Shown: piece after piece, positions 17,767-25,943 of the stretch | Numbering within the stretch: position 1 is the stretch's first letter | How the letters are laid out: each line of letters starts with the position of its first letter | Origin: Pseudomonadota bacterium | GTDB lineage: Bacteria; Pseudomonadota; Gammaproteobacteria; Burkholderiales; Burkholderiaceae_F | DNA: 64,000 nucleotides | Assembly (NCBI GenBank): GCA_029778535.1 | Contig: JAKOQB010000039.1 | Coordinates: forward strand, 105,298 to 169,297 | Direction: 5' to 3' | Made by a program: the position numbers and the translations under genes | The notes under the pieces: generated by a model | Database searches by the model: none | What the model was told of the DNA's origin: nothing | What the model saw: the letters and a program-made list of their open reading frames with translations, nothing else

Positions 17767-18027
17767 CTACTCCAATGGTGCGATCGTGCTTGGCGTCTCA
17801 TTATGGCTGCAACGTCGCCAGTTGTCGCGCAATTCCTCCCGGTGCAACTGCGCCCACTCCCTCACCAGGGCTCGCGCGCGAGGCGGCAAGTGACCCTCGA
17901 GGATTTCACCCGTCTCGATGGATATCGTTCCCTCGTGCCCACCGTACTTTGCATGGAAGTGCGGCGGTCCGTGCTCCCGCCAGTACATCGCGATGACAAT
18001 CCCGAAGAAAAAGCTGATCGTTGGCAA
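17767..18027 (-). CDS. DUF4160 domain protein
   Basis: An 86-residue protein with the DUF4160 hallmark ISFFFGIVIAMYWREHGPPHFHAKYGG at residues 4-30 (conserved His and Glu residues in REHGPPHFHA) and GEILEGHLPPRA. Function is unknown; the conserved HxPPHFHA block suggests a nuclease-like or metal site but this is speculation. It is the first gene of a two-gene unit with DUF2442 and is transcribed away from the glycosyltransferase that follows at 18074 on the same strand. Confidence 0.8.
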   Translation of the reverse strand: MPTISFFFGIVIAMYWREHGPPHFHAKYGGHEGTISIETGEILEGHLPPRARALVREWAQLHREELRDNWRRCSHNETPSTIAPLE

Positions 18028-18073
18028 AGGCGCCTCGACACGTCGGTTGTTGTGAAAGGCTTGCAGTAGTTCA

Positions 18074-18838
18074 TCAGCCCATTGCGGCCGGCGCCGACTT
18101 GTGCGCGCTTTCCCGCGCCAGCAGCCTGCGATACCTCCAGAACGCCGCCGAGGTCCACATCCGCGCCAGGCTCGACACGTGCCAGCGGAAGTAGCGCCAC
18201 GAGCGATGGCTCAACTGCTGCGCGGAGTGCACGACGCGTGCGCCGTCGGCCAGCGCAATGCGCCAGCCGCCCAGGCGCAGCCGCGCGCAGATGTCGAAGT
18301 CCTCGCAGTACATGAAGTAGCCCTCGTCGAAGCCGCCAACGGCCGCGAAAGCATCGCTGCGAAACAGCAGGAACATCCCGGCGAACCAGTCCGGACGCTG
18401 CGGCGCGTGGTACGCGGGGCCGCGACGAGACAGCAGTTCCCACGGCGTGATCATCCGGCGCGCGGTGTCCGACACGCGCCCATCCGGCTCCAGCACGACC
18501 GGCGCCGACACGCCGACGCCGTCGCCCAGCGCCGCGATCAGCGCCGGGAACGGATTGGTCGTCAGCGAGATATCGGGATTGACGATCGCGAAGTACTCCG
18601 TCTCGCAGTGCGCGAACACCGAGTTGTGATTGGCGCCGAAGCCGCGCGGGCGCGGATTGCGCACCACTTGCAGCGGCGGCAGCCGCAGCCCTTGCGTCGA
18701 TGGCGGCGCCTCCCCCAGGTTCTGCGTGACGACGATGCGTGCCAGCTCCGGCGCCGCGATGCCGGCCAGGTCCGCGAGCAGGGCGTCGACCAGCGAGTGC
18801 TGTTCGTGGCTGATGACGGAGAGGGTGACGCGGGACAT
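18074..18838 (-). CDS. Glycosyltransferase family 2
   Basis: A 254-residue GT-A fold glycosyltransferase. It has the nucleotide-binding start VTLSVISHEQHSLV, the conserved FGANHNSVF..., the DxD-equivalent in VNPDISL, and FLLFRSDAFAAVGGFDEGYFMYCEDFDIC with the ED motif before the C-terminal helix. This pattern resembles rhamnosyl and related surface-glycan transferases. The start is placed at the ATG of MSRVTLSV; an ATG five codons upstream is also in frame. It stands alone between toxin-antitoxin modules, away from the main polysaccharide cluster. A broken copy of its 5' 160 bp lies at 19622-19784. Confidence 0.87.
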   Translation of the reverse strand: MSRVTLSVISHEQHSLVDALLADLAGIAAPELARIVVTQNLGEAPPSTQGLRLPPLQVVRNPRPRGFGANHNSVFAHCETEYFAIVNPDISLTTNPFPALIAALGDGVGVSAPVVLEPDGRVSDTARRMITPWELLSRRGPAYHAPQRPDWFAGMFLLFRSDAFAAVGGFDEGYFMYCEDFDICARLRLGGWRIALADGARVVHSAQQLSHRSWRYFRWHVSSLARMWTSAAFWRYRRLLARESAHKSAPAAMG

Positions 18839-18886
18839 CGCTTGGCGAGGCATCGGCGAGGACGACGGGGTCAGACGACCGTGCGG

Positions 18887-19285
18887 CTAGGCCAGCAGCC
18901 TCGCCCCCGCCACCTTCGCGGCGGCCCTGTCGAATGTCCACAGCGGCTGTTGACCCGCCTGAACTGCAAGCGCCACATGCAGGCAATCCGAATAGTCCGC
19001 TTCACTCTGCGCGTACAGCGCCAGCGCGAGTTCGACCGCGCCTTCGGACTCGAACGTCAGCTCGCCGGCCGCGAGCAGGCCCGAAAGTACTTCGATGACC
19101 TCTTCCCTGGAAAACCGGAAGTTCGACCGCAGCGCCCATTCCAGTTCGAGCGCGACGCTGACGGGAACAAACAACGCCTCGCCGCCGGCCACGCAGCGAC
19201 GAATCAGCCGCCTGGCCGCGGCGAGCTGACCGACGCCGTCTTCAACCAGGTAGCGGACAAGAACGTTCGTGTCGAGCGCTGCCAT
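18887..19285 (-). CDS. vapC: VapC-type PIN-domain toxin
   Basis: A 132-residue PIN-domain protein. MAALDTNVLVRYLVED supplies the first acidic site at D5, VALELEWALR a glutamate near residue 47, YSDCLHVALA an aspartate near 98 and WTFDRAAAKV the last aspartate near 117. The start is the ATG that shares one base with the antitoxin stop (TGATG). It is probably a ribonuclease neutralised by the upstream AbrB-type antitoxin. The module is bracketed by a 160-bp direct repeat derived from the neighbouring glycosyltransferase gene. Confidence 0.88.
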   Translation of the reverse strand: MAALDTNVLVRYLVEDGVGQLAAARRLIRRCVAGGEALFVPVSVALELEWALRSNFRFSREEVIEVLSGLLAAGELTFESEGAVELALALYAQSEADYSDCLHVALAVQAGQQPLWTFDRAAAKVAGARLLA

Positions 19286-19506
19286 CAGCGCCAGGCGTTC
19301 ATGTCGGCCACCGGAACATGCTTGCCCTTGGGCGCCTTGAGCTTGCCGGCCATGTCCAGGATCGACTTGGTCTTCGCGCGCACGATGATCGTCCCGTCGG
19401 GCATGAGATGCCATACCAGCCGCGTCCCGGGTCCGGCCCCGATCATCTCGCGAATTTGCGCCGGGACCGTGGTCTGTCCCTTGGCAGTGATCGTCGACTC
19501 GACCAT
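19285..19506 (-). CDS. vapB: AbrB/MazE-type antitoxin
   Basis: A 73-residue antitoxin with the AbrB fold in MVESTITAKGQTTVPAQIRE and the following GPGTRLVWHLMPDGTIIV, then a short tail with KSILDMAGKLKAP expected to thread into the toxin groove. A strong AAGGAGG ribosome-binding site lies four bases before the ATG. It overlaps the vapC start by one base. It differs in sequence from the antitoxin at 11459, so the two modules in this window are not simple copies. Confidence 0.87.
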   Translation of the reverse strand: MVESTITAKGQTTVPAQIREMIGAGPGTRLVWHLMPDGTIIVRAKTKSILDMAGKLKAPKGKHVPVADMNAWR

Positions 19507-19621
19507 TTTGCCTCCTTACTCGTAGGCGCAGTGTAATGCGCGTGATCAGCGCAGCTCAACAGGCCGGGAACCGCCTATGACCGTTGCGACTCCAGACAAG
19601 ACTCGCGCCTCCCTGCGGAGA

Positions 19622-19784
19622 GGCGGCAGCCGCAGTCCCGGGGTAGACGGCGGCGACTCGCTGAGGTTCTGCGTGACGACGATGCGCGCCAGCTCGGGCG
19701 CCGCGATGCCGGCCAGGTCCGCCAGCAGCGCAGCGACCAGCGAATGCTACTCGTGGCTGATGACGGAGAGAGTGACGCGGGCAT
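19622..19784 (-). pseudogene. Broken duplicate of the 5' end of the family 2 glycosyltransferase
   Basis: These bases align without gaps over 160 positions to the start of the intact glycosyltransferase gene (18675-18834), in the same orientation. Read in that frame they give VTLSVISHE, a TAG in place of the glutamine codon, then LADLAGIAAPELARIVVTQNL. One base is missing just after the former ATG. The copy ends after LRLPP and continues into unrelated sequence. The intact gene and this fragment flank the vapBC pair as direct repeats. The remaining 19785-20043 bases hold no gene I can support. Confidence 0.85.
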
Positions 19785-20043
19785 GGTTGGGCAAGGGCGG
19801 GCGATCTGGCTGGCGTCGCTGGAATCGTTGTCCGGATTCGCCCGGGCGATATTAATGCGCGCACGCGGCAGGCCGCTTGGACGCGGTCTCAGCGCTGATC
19901 CAGTTGCCGCCGGCTTTCTGCCGTAGATGACGGGGCCCGTTTAAACTACGTGCTCTCCCGTGCGCGTCGATACATCCGGGTCAGCCGGAACGCATCGGAT
20001 CGCGTTCACTCCCACTGGTTCCACTTCCCCGAATCTGCTCCCG

Positions 20044-20574
20044 ATGAAATACGCCCTTGTCCCGCTCCTCGCCGTATTCGCCGCACCGATCCATGCCGAG
20101 TCCGTCACCGTCGTCCCGCTGAACGTCAAGCCCGGACAATGGGAGATGCAGCGCGAGGTCGAAAGCCTGCCGATCGACTTGCGCTCGGTCCCGCCGGAAA
20201 TGCGCGACAAACTTGAGCAGGCGGTGCGGGAGAAGGATCCGCCAAAAGCGGTGACCCGCACCTGGAGCAGTTGCATGACCGCCGAAGATCTGCGGCGTAC
20301 GTTTTCGCCCAGCGAGGGCGCTGCGTGCACGAACACGGTCGTCGGTTCGACCAGTTCTCGGCTGGACCTACTTATCGATTGCAGGCCAAGCGTGGACCAT
20401 CCCCGTCGCGACGGTACGTTTCGCCTGGAAGCAGTGTCGCCTGAGGAGGTCCGTGGCGATATGCGGCTGAACGTCGGCGAGGGCGGCGACGCGACGACCG
20501 TGGTGATGCGGCTCACCGCGCGCTGGACCGGCGCGCGCTGCGAAGAAGCAGCGGCCGGCGACAAGAAGAAATAG
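20044..20574 (+). CDS. DUF3617 family secreted protein
   Basis: A 176-residue protein with a short signal peptide (MKYALVPLLAVFAAPIHA, cleavage expected after HAES) and the DUF3617 pattern VKPGQWEMQREVES, a pair of cysteines in SSCMTAEDLRRTF...ACTNTVV, and a C-terminal WTGARC. Members are periplasmic proteins of unknown function common in proteobacteria. The ATG at 20044 is chosen because it begins the signal peptide. It is a single-gene unit that ends at a strong bidirectional terminator. Confidence 0.82.
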   Translation: MKYALVPLLAVFAAPIHAESVTVVPLNVKPGQWEMQREVESLPIDLRSVPPEMRDKLEQAVREKDPPKAVTRTWSSCMTAEDLRRTFSPSEGAACTNTVVGSTSSRLDLLIDCRPSVDHPRRDGTFRLEAVSPEEVRGDMRLNVGEGGDATTVVMRLTARWTGARCEEAAAGDKKK

Positions 20575-20587
20575 CGGCAACGACGTC

Positions 20588-20617
20588 GAAAAAAAACGGG
20601 GGCCTCGGCCCCCGTTT
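20588..20617. terminator. Bidirectional intrinsic terminator
   Basis: An 8-base A run (20588 onward) leads into the perfect hairpin ACGGGGGCC-TC-GGCCCCCGT followed by T residues. It lies 14 bp after the DUF3617 gene and 20 bp after the end of the convergent secreted-protein gene, so it can serve both. Confidence 0.9.
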
Positions 20618-20636
20618 GATTCAGAGCAATTCCGAC

Positions 20637-22268
20637 TTACTTGTTGTTTGCCGTCGGCAGATCGATGTTCTGCGAGCTAGCCGGCACCGAGTAGCCGTTG
20701 TCGCCTTGCGCCGACGAAGCCTCGATGAAGTTGGCGTTGGCCGCATTGAACACGTAGTTCTGCACGCGCAGCGACGGACCGTTGGCGGTCAGGCGCAGGC
20801 GGGCGTTGTTGCCATCGGCGGCCGGCAGCGTGCCGGTCGTCAGCAATGCCGCAAGTTGTGCGCTGGTGAAGTACTTGGCGGCGCGCGGCGGCAGCGTGAC
20901 GATGGTGCCGGTCGCACCCAAGGTGCCATTGGAATCAATCGTCTGGCCATTGACCGTGATCGTCTGCGTGTCGCTCGGGTTGATGATGCGAACCACCGAC
21001 GTCCAGCCGGTCGCGGTCGCTTGCGCCGGGTGGATCCAGTTGCGCACGTCGACCTGGACGCCGTTGGCGCGCAGGTTATACAACGGGCTGTTGCAGACCG
21101 GGTCGTTGATTTCGTTCGAGCCGGTGGTCTTCGTCAGTTGGGTCCCCGTCAACGTGAACTGCGTCGGCGGGATGATCGAGTTGCCGCTGACGATGTAGCA
21201 CACGTACATCTGACCCGCCGTACTGCCGACCGCGCCGCTGAAACCGAAGTCCGCCGCGTTCGCGTTGGTCGTCGGATAAACGATCGTCGTCGTGTCGCGC
21301 GTCGCGTTGTACGAGATCGTCGGCGTCGCGGTGATCGGCGTGGTGCAAGCGGTGTTGCGGAACAGGGCCAGGATACCGAGGTTCGTGCCGTTGTTTTCCA
21401 GCGCGCCCGTGATCGTCAGCGTCAGATTGGCCGCATCGACCAAGCCAACGATACCAGTGCCGAACGGCGCCGCACCGCCGGTACCGAGTGAGTAGAAATT
21501 CGAACCGTTGGCGTCGAAGAACGAACCGCGATCGGCGAGGTTCACCGAGCCGATGTTGATCCGCGCCGTGCTGTTGGTGATGTCCGTTGGGTTGGTGAAG
21601 AGCTTGCTAAACGACGGCTGGAACACGTCGATCAACGACGTTTCCGGCGCCGTGAACGCGGATGACGACGTGCCGTCAGCGCGCAGGGCGACGTTCGACG
21701 CGAAGTAGGTGGCGGTCTTGATCGCGCCCGGGTCGTTCGTGTCGAACTCGACGCCGGAGGCGTTGGTCATCGTGATCGTCACGTTCGTCTGCGCCTGCTG
21801 CGGCGAGCAGGCGTTGTTCATCGGGGCGGACAGGGTCGTATTCAGGTTGTTGACGGTGCCCGATGTAACGTTACCGAACGTGATCGTCGAGTTGACCGGA
21901 TACGTGACCCCGTTGGCGACACTGAACGCATACGTTGCCGTCGTGCCGTCGGTCGAAATCCCAGTCAGTGTGCCGTTGATCGGATTCGCGCAACCTGTGT
22001 CACACAATTGCGCGTTCGGCGCAGTAACCCAGGTTCCGCCAGCCAGCGCCAGTGTCAACGTGAAGTTGTTGGGGTTCAATGACGTGCCCGACAGCGGACG
22101 GCTCAAGTTGTACGACGCAACCGGGGATGTCAGCGTAACGGAGGCACCGCCGAAGATTTCGGCAGCGAATACCTTGAACGAGGCCTGCAGCACACCGGCT
22201 TGGGCGCTCGTTGCCGCCAGACCGGCGAAGGCGCCAGCGACTAGTGCAGCGGAGAGCTTAAGTTTCAT
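20637..22268 (-). CDS. Large secreted protein of unknown function
   Basis: A 543-residue protein I do not recognise. It has a clear Sec signal peptide (MKLKLSAALVAGAFAGLAATSAQAG) and a mature part rich in Asn, Thr, Ser and Gly with almost no lysine. Several cysteine pairs are present (QLCDTGCANP, MYVCYIV, DPVCNSP). The last 130 residues (VRNWIHPAQATATGW... onward) look like a compact beta domain. AGAGGAAAC precedes the ATG. It lies directly downstream of gspD on the same strand but has its own promoter, so it is a candidate substrate of the type II system or a surface-layer type protein; both are inference. Confidence 0.8.
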   Translation of the reverse strand: MKLKLSAALVAGAFAGLAATSAQAGVLQASFKVFAAEIFGGASVTLTSPVASYNLSRPLSGTSLNPNNFTLTLALAGGTWVTAPNAQLCDTGCANPINGTLTGISTDGTTATYAFSVANGVTYPVNSTITFGNVTSGTVNNLNTTLSAPMNNACSPQQAQTNVTITMTNASGVEFDTNDPGAIKTATYFASNVALRADGTSSSAFTAPETSLIDVFQPSFSKLFTNPTDITNSTARINIGSVNLADRGSFFDANGSNFYSLGTGGAAPFGTGIVGLVDAANLTLTITGALENNGTNLGILALFRNTACTTPITATPTISYNATRDTTTIVYPTTNANAADFGFSGAVGSTAGQMYVCYIVSGNSIIPPTQFTLTGTQLTKTTGSNEINDPVCNSPLYNLRANGVQVDVRNWIHPAQATATGWTSVVRIINPSDTQTITVNGQTIDSNGTLGATGTIVTLPPRAAKYFTSAQLAALLTTGTLPAADGNNARLRLTANGPSLRVQNYVFNAANANFIEASSAQGDNGYSVPASSQNIDLPTANNK

Positions 22269-22361
22269 ACGTTGTTTCCTCTTCGAAGAAAAAGGTAAGG
22301 CCTCTTTAGTGGAAGGGGTGACGGAAAAGGAAACCTCCCCTCCAATCCACACCCTCGATCC

Positions 22362-22386
22362 AGTATATCAGCGGCCGTTTCGTCAA
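22362..22386 (-). promoter_or_regulatory. Candidate sigma-70 promoter for the secreted protein
   Basis: On the reverse strand an extended -10 TGATATACT (TATACT at 22367-22362) lies about 95 bp upstream of the ATG. A TTGACG lies upstream at 22386-22381, but the 13-bp spacing is too short for a normal -35, so the extended -10 is the stronger signal. The surrounding 194 bp between this gene and gspD is A+T-richer than neighbouring DNA and holds nothing else I can identify. Confidence 0.4.
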
Positions 22387-22462
22387 GCACAATAAGCAAA
22401 ACAGACTATAGACAGACAAGCGCGCGCGCACTCACGTCATGCAGTGCGGTCGCACCAAAAGC

Positions 22463-24892
22463 TCATTTCTTGCCTTTCACCGCTTCGCGCAATTCCTTCA
22501 ACAACTCCTCGTCGGTGACGACGCCGCCCTCAGAGGGAGAACGCGGCTTCTCCGCCTCCGTTCGACGGGTACCGGCGGGCATCCGTGTCACGGGCTCCGT
22601 AACGCCCTTGGGCGACGACGCAGTGTTATTGCGCTCTCTCGAAGGCTCCATCCCCTGTCCCGATGACTGTTGCGCAGGAGCGACATTTGACTTTTCGGGA
22701 CTCGCGCCTTCAGGAGGCAGTTCATACGGGCGCGAGCGCGGTGCCGGGGGTTCCACTTGTTCAGGTGCGGCGGGAGAACTCGGCCGGGCCGCCGGGCCAA
22801 CCGGCGGTTTGCCGATCTGAGGCAAGGGTTCGGCCCACTTGAACTGCGAACGGAACGCGTCCGTGATGGCCGCTGCTTCGAAGTCGTTCTCGATCACGTA
22901 GGGCGTGATCAGCACGACGAGTTCGGTGATGTCGGTGCTATTTGTCCGGTTACTGAACAAGGAGCCGATTGCCGGGATGTCCTTCAGCAACGGAACGCCT
23001 GTGTCCGAGTTGTTGTAGCTTCGTTGCATCAGCCCGCCGAGCAGAACCGTCGAACTGTCGGCGACCGACAAGCGCGTCTCGATCCTGCGCGTTGAGATCG
23101 TCGGCGACGCGGTGACGCCGGTCTGCGTCTGGGTCGCCGAACTCACTTCCTGCTTGACATCGAGCTCGATGCGGCCGCTGGAATGGATCACCGGCTTGAC
23201 CTGCAGGATCACGCCGACCTGCCGGTATTGGATCGTCTGCAGGATGCCGCCGGTACCCAGGTTGGTGTTGGCATTCGACTGCTGGCTCGTGATGACCGGA
23301 ACTTCCTGCCCGACCTGGATCGCCGCGGTTTCGCCGTTGCGGGCGACGATGCTCGGATTCGACAGCACCCGCACGCGGTTGTTGGATGCGAGTGCATTGA
23401 GCACCGCACGCGGGTCTCCGCCCGGGCTGGTCAGTACCGCGCTGACTCCACCGGAAGTCGGCACCCCGAGCCCACCCAGCGTGCCGTACGTGAGCGAGTA
23501 GCCCCGGCGCAAGAACTCCCGCACCAGGAACTCGAAACCAAACTGCTCCGAATCGGTCAGCCGGACCTCCGCCACGGTGACGCTGATCATCGCGCTGCGC
23601 GCCGGGCGATCGAGTTCCTGCAGCAGCCCGAGCCATTGCTGGTACTCGAGCGAGTTGCCCTGAATGATCAGCGAATTCGTGCCGGGATTGACGACCACGC
23701 GCGCACGCGTCAGGGGTTGGCCCGGTGCCTGCGCCGTCGGAGCGGCCGCCGCGCCGCCGGAGATGATCTCCTGCAGAGTCTTTGCTAGGCTCGCCGCGTC
23801 GGTGTTGCGAACGGCGTAAGTGAAGTAGCCAGCCGTGCCGCGCGCCGTGCCCGGCTGATCGAGATCGGTGGCCCATCGCAGCGCATGGTTCAACGTCGAC
23901 TCGTTCACCGCGAACACGATCACCGAATTCAACGGGCCGATCGGCAGCGCGATCACCGGCGCCTGGGCAATCGGCAGATTGCTGACCGTGTAGCCCTCCG
24001 CTGCCAGTACTTCCGCGAGGCGCTTTGCGAGTTCCTCCGCGGCCCAGAAACGTGGCGCGATGCGGGCGCTGACGCGCCCCCGCATCAGCGGCTGGTCGAG
24101 CATCTGAATCGCTTCGATTGCCGCCGCCACGTCGTCCGACTGACCGGACAGCAGCACGCCGTTGCGAACGGTGTCGTCCTGCACGTTGACTTTGCTGCCG
24201 AACATTGAGCGCAGCCAATTCGAAACGCTCTGCGGAGGAACCGCCTGCAACTCGACGAGCTGGAACACAGGACGCAGCTGCGCCGGCGTCTCCGGCAATG
24301 CGCGGCCGCGGCGCAACTCGGGCAGATAGCCCGTTTGCGCGGTATCGGGCGTGACCCGTACCAGGTTGCCGAATTCGGACACGGCAATTCCATACGACTT
24401 CAGCAGGCCGCGCGCGAGATCGAAGATCTGCTGCGGGCTCTGCGGCTGTCCGGTGCGCAGCGTCACGAGGTCGGTCCTCTGCGTGACCGCCGCATCCATC
24501 GATACGTTGCGCTTCAGGATCGAGCCGAACACCGTCTGAACGAACACGGGTAGTGGCATCTGCTCGAAGACGAGCGCGGTATCTCCCTGTACCGCGGGCG
24601 CGGTCGGTGCGCCGGAAGGCGGACCGGCACGCACTCTTTCCGGTGCTGGTGGCGGCGGAGTCTGAAAGAGCCCGGTGCTGGCTGCCTCCTCCGACGCCGC
24701 GCGGGTACCCTCACCCTGCGCCGCGCCCGACTCGGCACGCGACTTGTTGACGGCGATCGGTGCAGGGATCGAAAACGGCGGTGTTGCGCAGCTCGACAGC
24801 AGCCATGCTGCCGCACAGGCAATCGCGATCGGGGCAACGCGAGAGGGTCCGTTCAGCCGCGAAGCGAATTCATTCAATTCTCTTCTAATCAT
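22463..24892 (-). CDS. gspD: Type II secretion outer-membrane secretin GspD
   Basis: Forms the multimeric outer-membrane channel of the type II secretion system. The 809-residue product starts with a lipoprotein signal (WLLSSCATPP, cysteine 35). N-terminal repeated N-domains follow, then the C-terminal secretin domain with GVPLLKDIPAIGSLFSN near residues 631-646 just before ELVVLITPYVI. A proline/serine-rich tail of about 100 residues ends the protein. The start MIRRELNE overlaps the gspC-like stop as ATGA. As a lipidated secretin it may not need a separate pilotin. It is last in the operon. Confidence 0.92.
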   Translation of the reverse strand: MIRRELNEFASRLNGPSRVAPIAIACAAAWLLSSCATPPFSIPAPIAVNKSRAESGAAQGEGTRAASEEAASTGLFQTPPPPAPERVRAGPPSGAPTAPAVQGDTALVFEQMPLPVFVQTVFGSILKRNVSMDAAVTQRTDLVTLRTGQPQSPQQIFDLARGLLKSYGIAVSEFGNLVRVTPDTAQTGYLPELRRGRALPETPAQLRPVFQLVELQAVPPQSVSNWLRSMFGSKVNVQDDTVRNGVLLSGQSDDVAAAIEAIQMLDQPLMRGRVSARIAPRFWAAEELAKRLAEVLAAEGYTVSNLPIAQAPVIALPIGPLNSVIVFAVNESTLNHALRWATDLDQPGTARGTAGYFTYAVRNTDAASLAKTLQEIISGGAAAAPTAQAPGQPLTRARVVVNPGTNSLIIQGNSLEYQQWLGLLQELDRPARSAMISVTVAEVRLTDSEQFGFEFLVREFLRRGYSLTYGTLGGLGVPTSGGVSAVLTSPGGDPRAVLNALASNNRVRVLSNPSIVARNGETAAIQVGQEVPVITSQQSNANTNLGTGGILQTIQYRQVGVILQVKPVIHSSGRIELDVKQEVSSATQTQTGVTASPTISTRRIETRLSVADSSTVLLGGLMQRSYNNSDTGVPLLKDIPAIGSLFSNRTNSTDITELVVLITPYVIENDFEAAAITDAFRSQFKWAEPLPQIGKPPVGPAARPSSPAAPEQVEPPAPRSRPYELPPEGASPEKSNVAPAQQSSGQGMEPSRERNNTASSPKGVTEPVTRMPAGTRRTEAEKPRSPSEGGVVTDEELLKELREAVKGKK

Positions 24893-25341
24893 TCTCCGCC
24901 GACCCTGAGTATTCGCTGGTTGCCGCGCACGACGATATAAATGGCGCCCGCCTCGATGCGCCGGATCGTGCTTCCGTCCGGCAGGCGCTGTCCGACTCGC
25001 AACTCCACCGCGGGCTGTGTTCCCTGCTGGACCGTCACGAACCGGTCCGACTCCCCTGCAACGACGGCCACGATGCGCCAATCAGGCGGCGTCAATGGCG
25101 ACTGGTCTTCTCCCGCGGGCATCCCCGGTAGCCCGATCGGGGCCCGCGGTCGCCCCCACAGCGCCGCGCGCTTCAGGTCGTTGACCTGTGCTTCGGCGTT
25201 TCGTTCCTCGGGGGTACGCAGTCCGGACGCATGATCGCCCGCCCGGCTGGTGGCGTCGACGCCGGGGCGAGGCCCAAACAGCAGCGCGATGAGCGCGACC
25301 ACGGCCCAGAGCGCGAACACCGGCCACCACGCCCGCTTCAA
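24889..25341 (-). CDS. gspC: GspC-like inner-membrane linker of type II secretion
   Basis: A 150-residue protein with one N-terminal membrane helix (WWPVFALWAVVALIALLFG) and a periplasmic part containing a homology-region-like beta domain (WRIVAVVAGESDRFVTVQQG through RRIEAGAIYIVVRGNQRILRV). This matches the GspC/PilP group that bridges the inner-membrane platform to GspD. It lacks the PDZ domain found in longer GspC proteins. It overlaps gspM and gspD by 4 bp each. The assignment rests on size, topology and position beside gspD. Confidence 0.7.
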   Translation of the reverse strand: MKRAWWPVFALWAVVALIALLFGPRPGVDATSRAGDHASGLRTPEERNAEAQVNDLKRAALWGRPRAPIGLPGMPAGEDQSPLTPPDWRIVAVVAGESDRFVTVQQGTQPAVELRVGQRLPDGSTIRRIEAGAIYIVVRGNQRILRVGGE

Positions 25342-25943
25342 CGTTTTCCTTCCCGCTGAGTCGGCGCGTCGTGCATGTCACCGATGCGTCCATAGGCGAA
25401 CAGCGTGACCTCGACCCGCTGCTGGTTGCGGCTGGCGCGCAGCGCTGTGATGCGCGTCAGGTGCTCGTCACCTTCGAGCGCGGGCAGCAGCGAATCGAGC
25501 GCGGTGGGCGAGAAATCGAACGACAGCGACACGCGCACCGGTGTCGCGTCATCGCGAGTGCCGCGCGTCGCATCGGTGAGATCGCCGGCGATCGCCACGC
25601 TCGGCCGCGGCGCGCCCGCACGCGCCAATTGGTCGCTCGCCCAGTCCTGCACCTGTGCCTGTACTTCCGCCAGCGTCGGTGCGCGCCAAAGCCGTTTCTG
25701 CAGCGATTCGTTCAGGGAGCGTGCCGACTCTGCCTGCTGGCGCCAGGTCCGTTCGCTGCCGTCGACGGCGGCGAGCTTCTGCACGTCGCGCTGCAGCCGC
25801 GCCAGCGCCTGTTCTCGCACGGCAAGCGCGTCGCGCCACAGCAGCAATCCGTACAGCGCGACGATCGCGGCGATGACGATCACGCCGAGCTGAAGGCGCG
25901 GATTGGCGCGCCACTCGGACGAAAACTGCGCCGCGATGGTCAT
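25338..25943 (-). CDS. gspM: Type II secretion platform protein GspM
   Basis: A 201-residue bitopic inner-membrane protein: a short cytoplasmic start, one membrane helix (LGVIVIAAIVALYGLLLW, residues 19-36), a coiled-coil stretch (REQALARLQRDVQKLAAV), then a ferredoxin-like periplasmic domain ending in QRVEVTLFAYGRI. This is the standard architecture of GspM, which pairs with GspL in the assembly platform. The 4-bp overlaps with gspL and gspC support the operon assignment. Confidence 0.82.
   Translation of the reverse strand: MTIAAQFSSEWRANPRLQLGVIVIAAIVALYGLLLWRDALAVREQALARLQRDVQKLAAVDGSERTWRQQAESARSLNESLQKRLWRAPTLAEVQAQVQDWASDQLARAGAPRPSVAIAGDLTDATRGTRDDATPVRVSLSFDFSPTALDSLLPALEGDEHLTRITALRASRNQQRVEVTLFAYGRIGDMHDAPTQREGKR

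Noticed and set aside
20616..22395. Forward open frames opposite the large secreted protein.
   Set aside because: No signal peptide or domain; the reverse frame has a signal peptide, ribosome-binding site and terminator in the right places.
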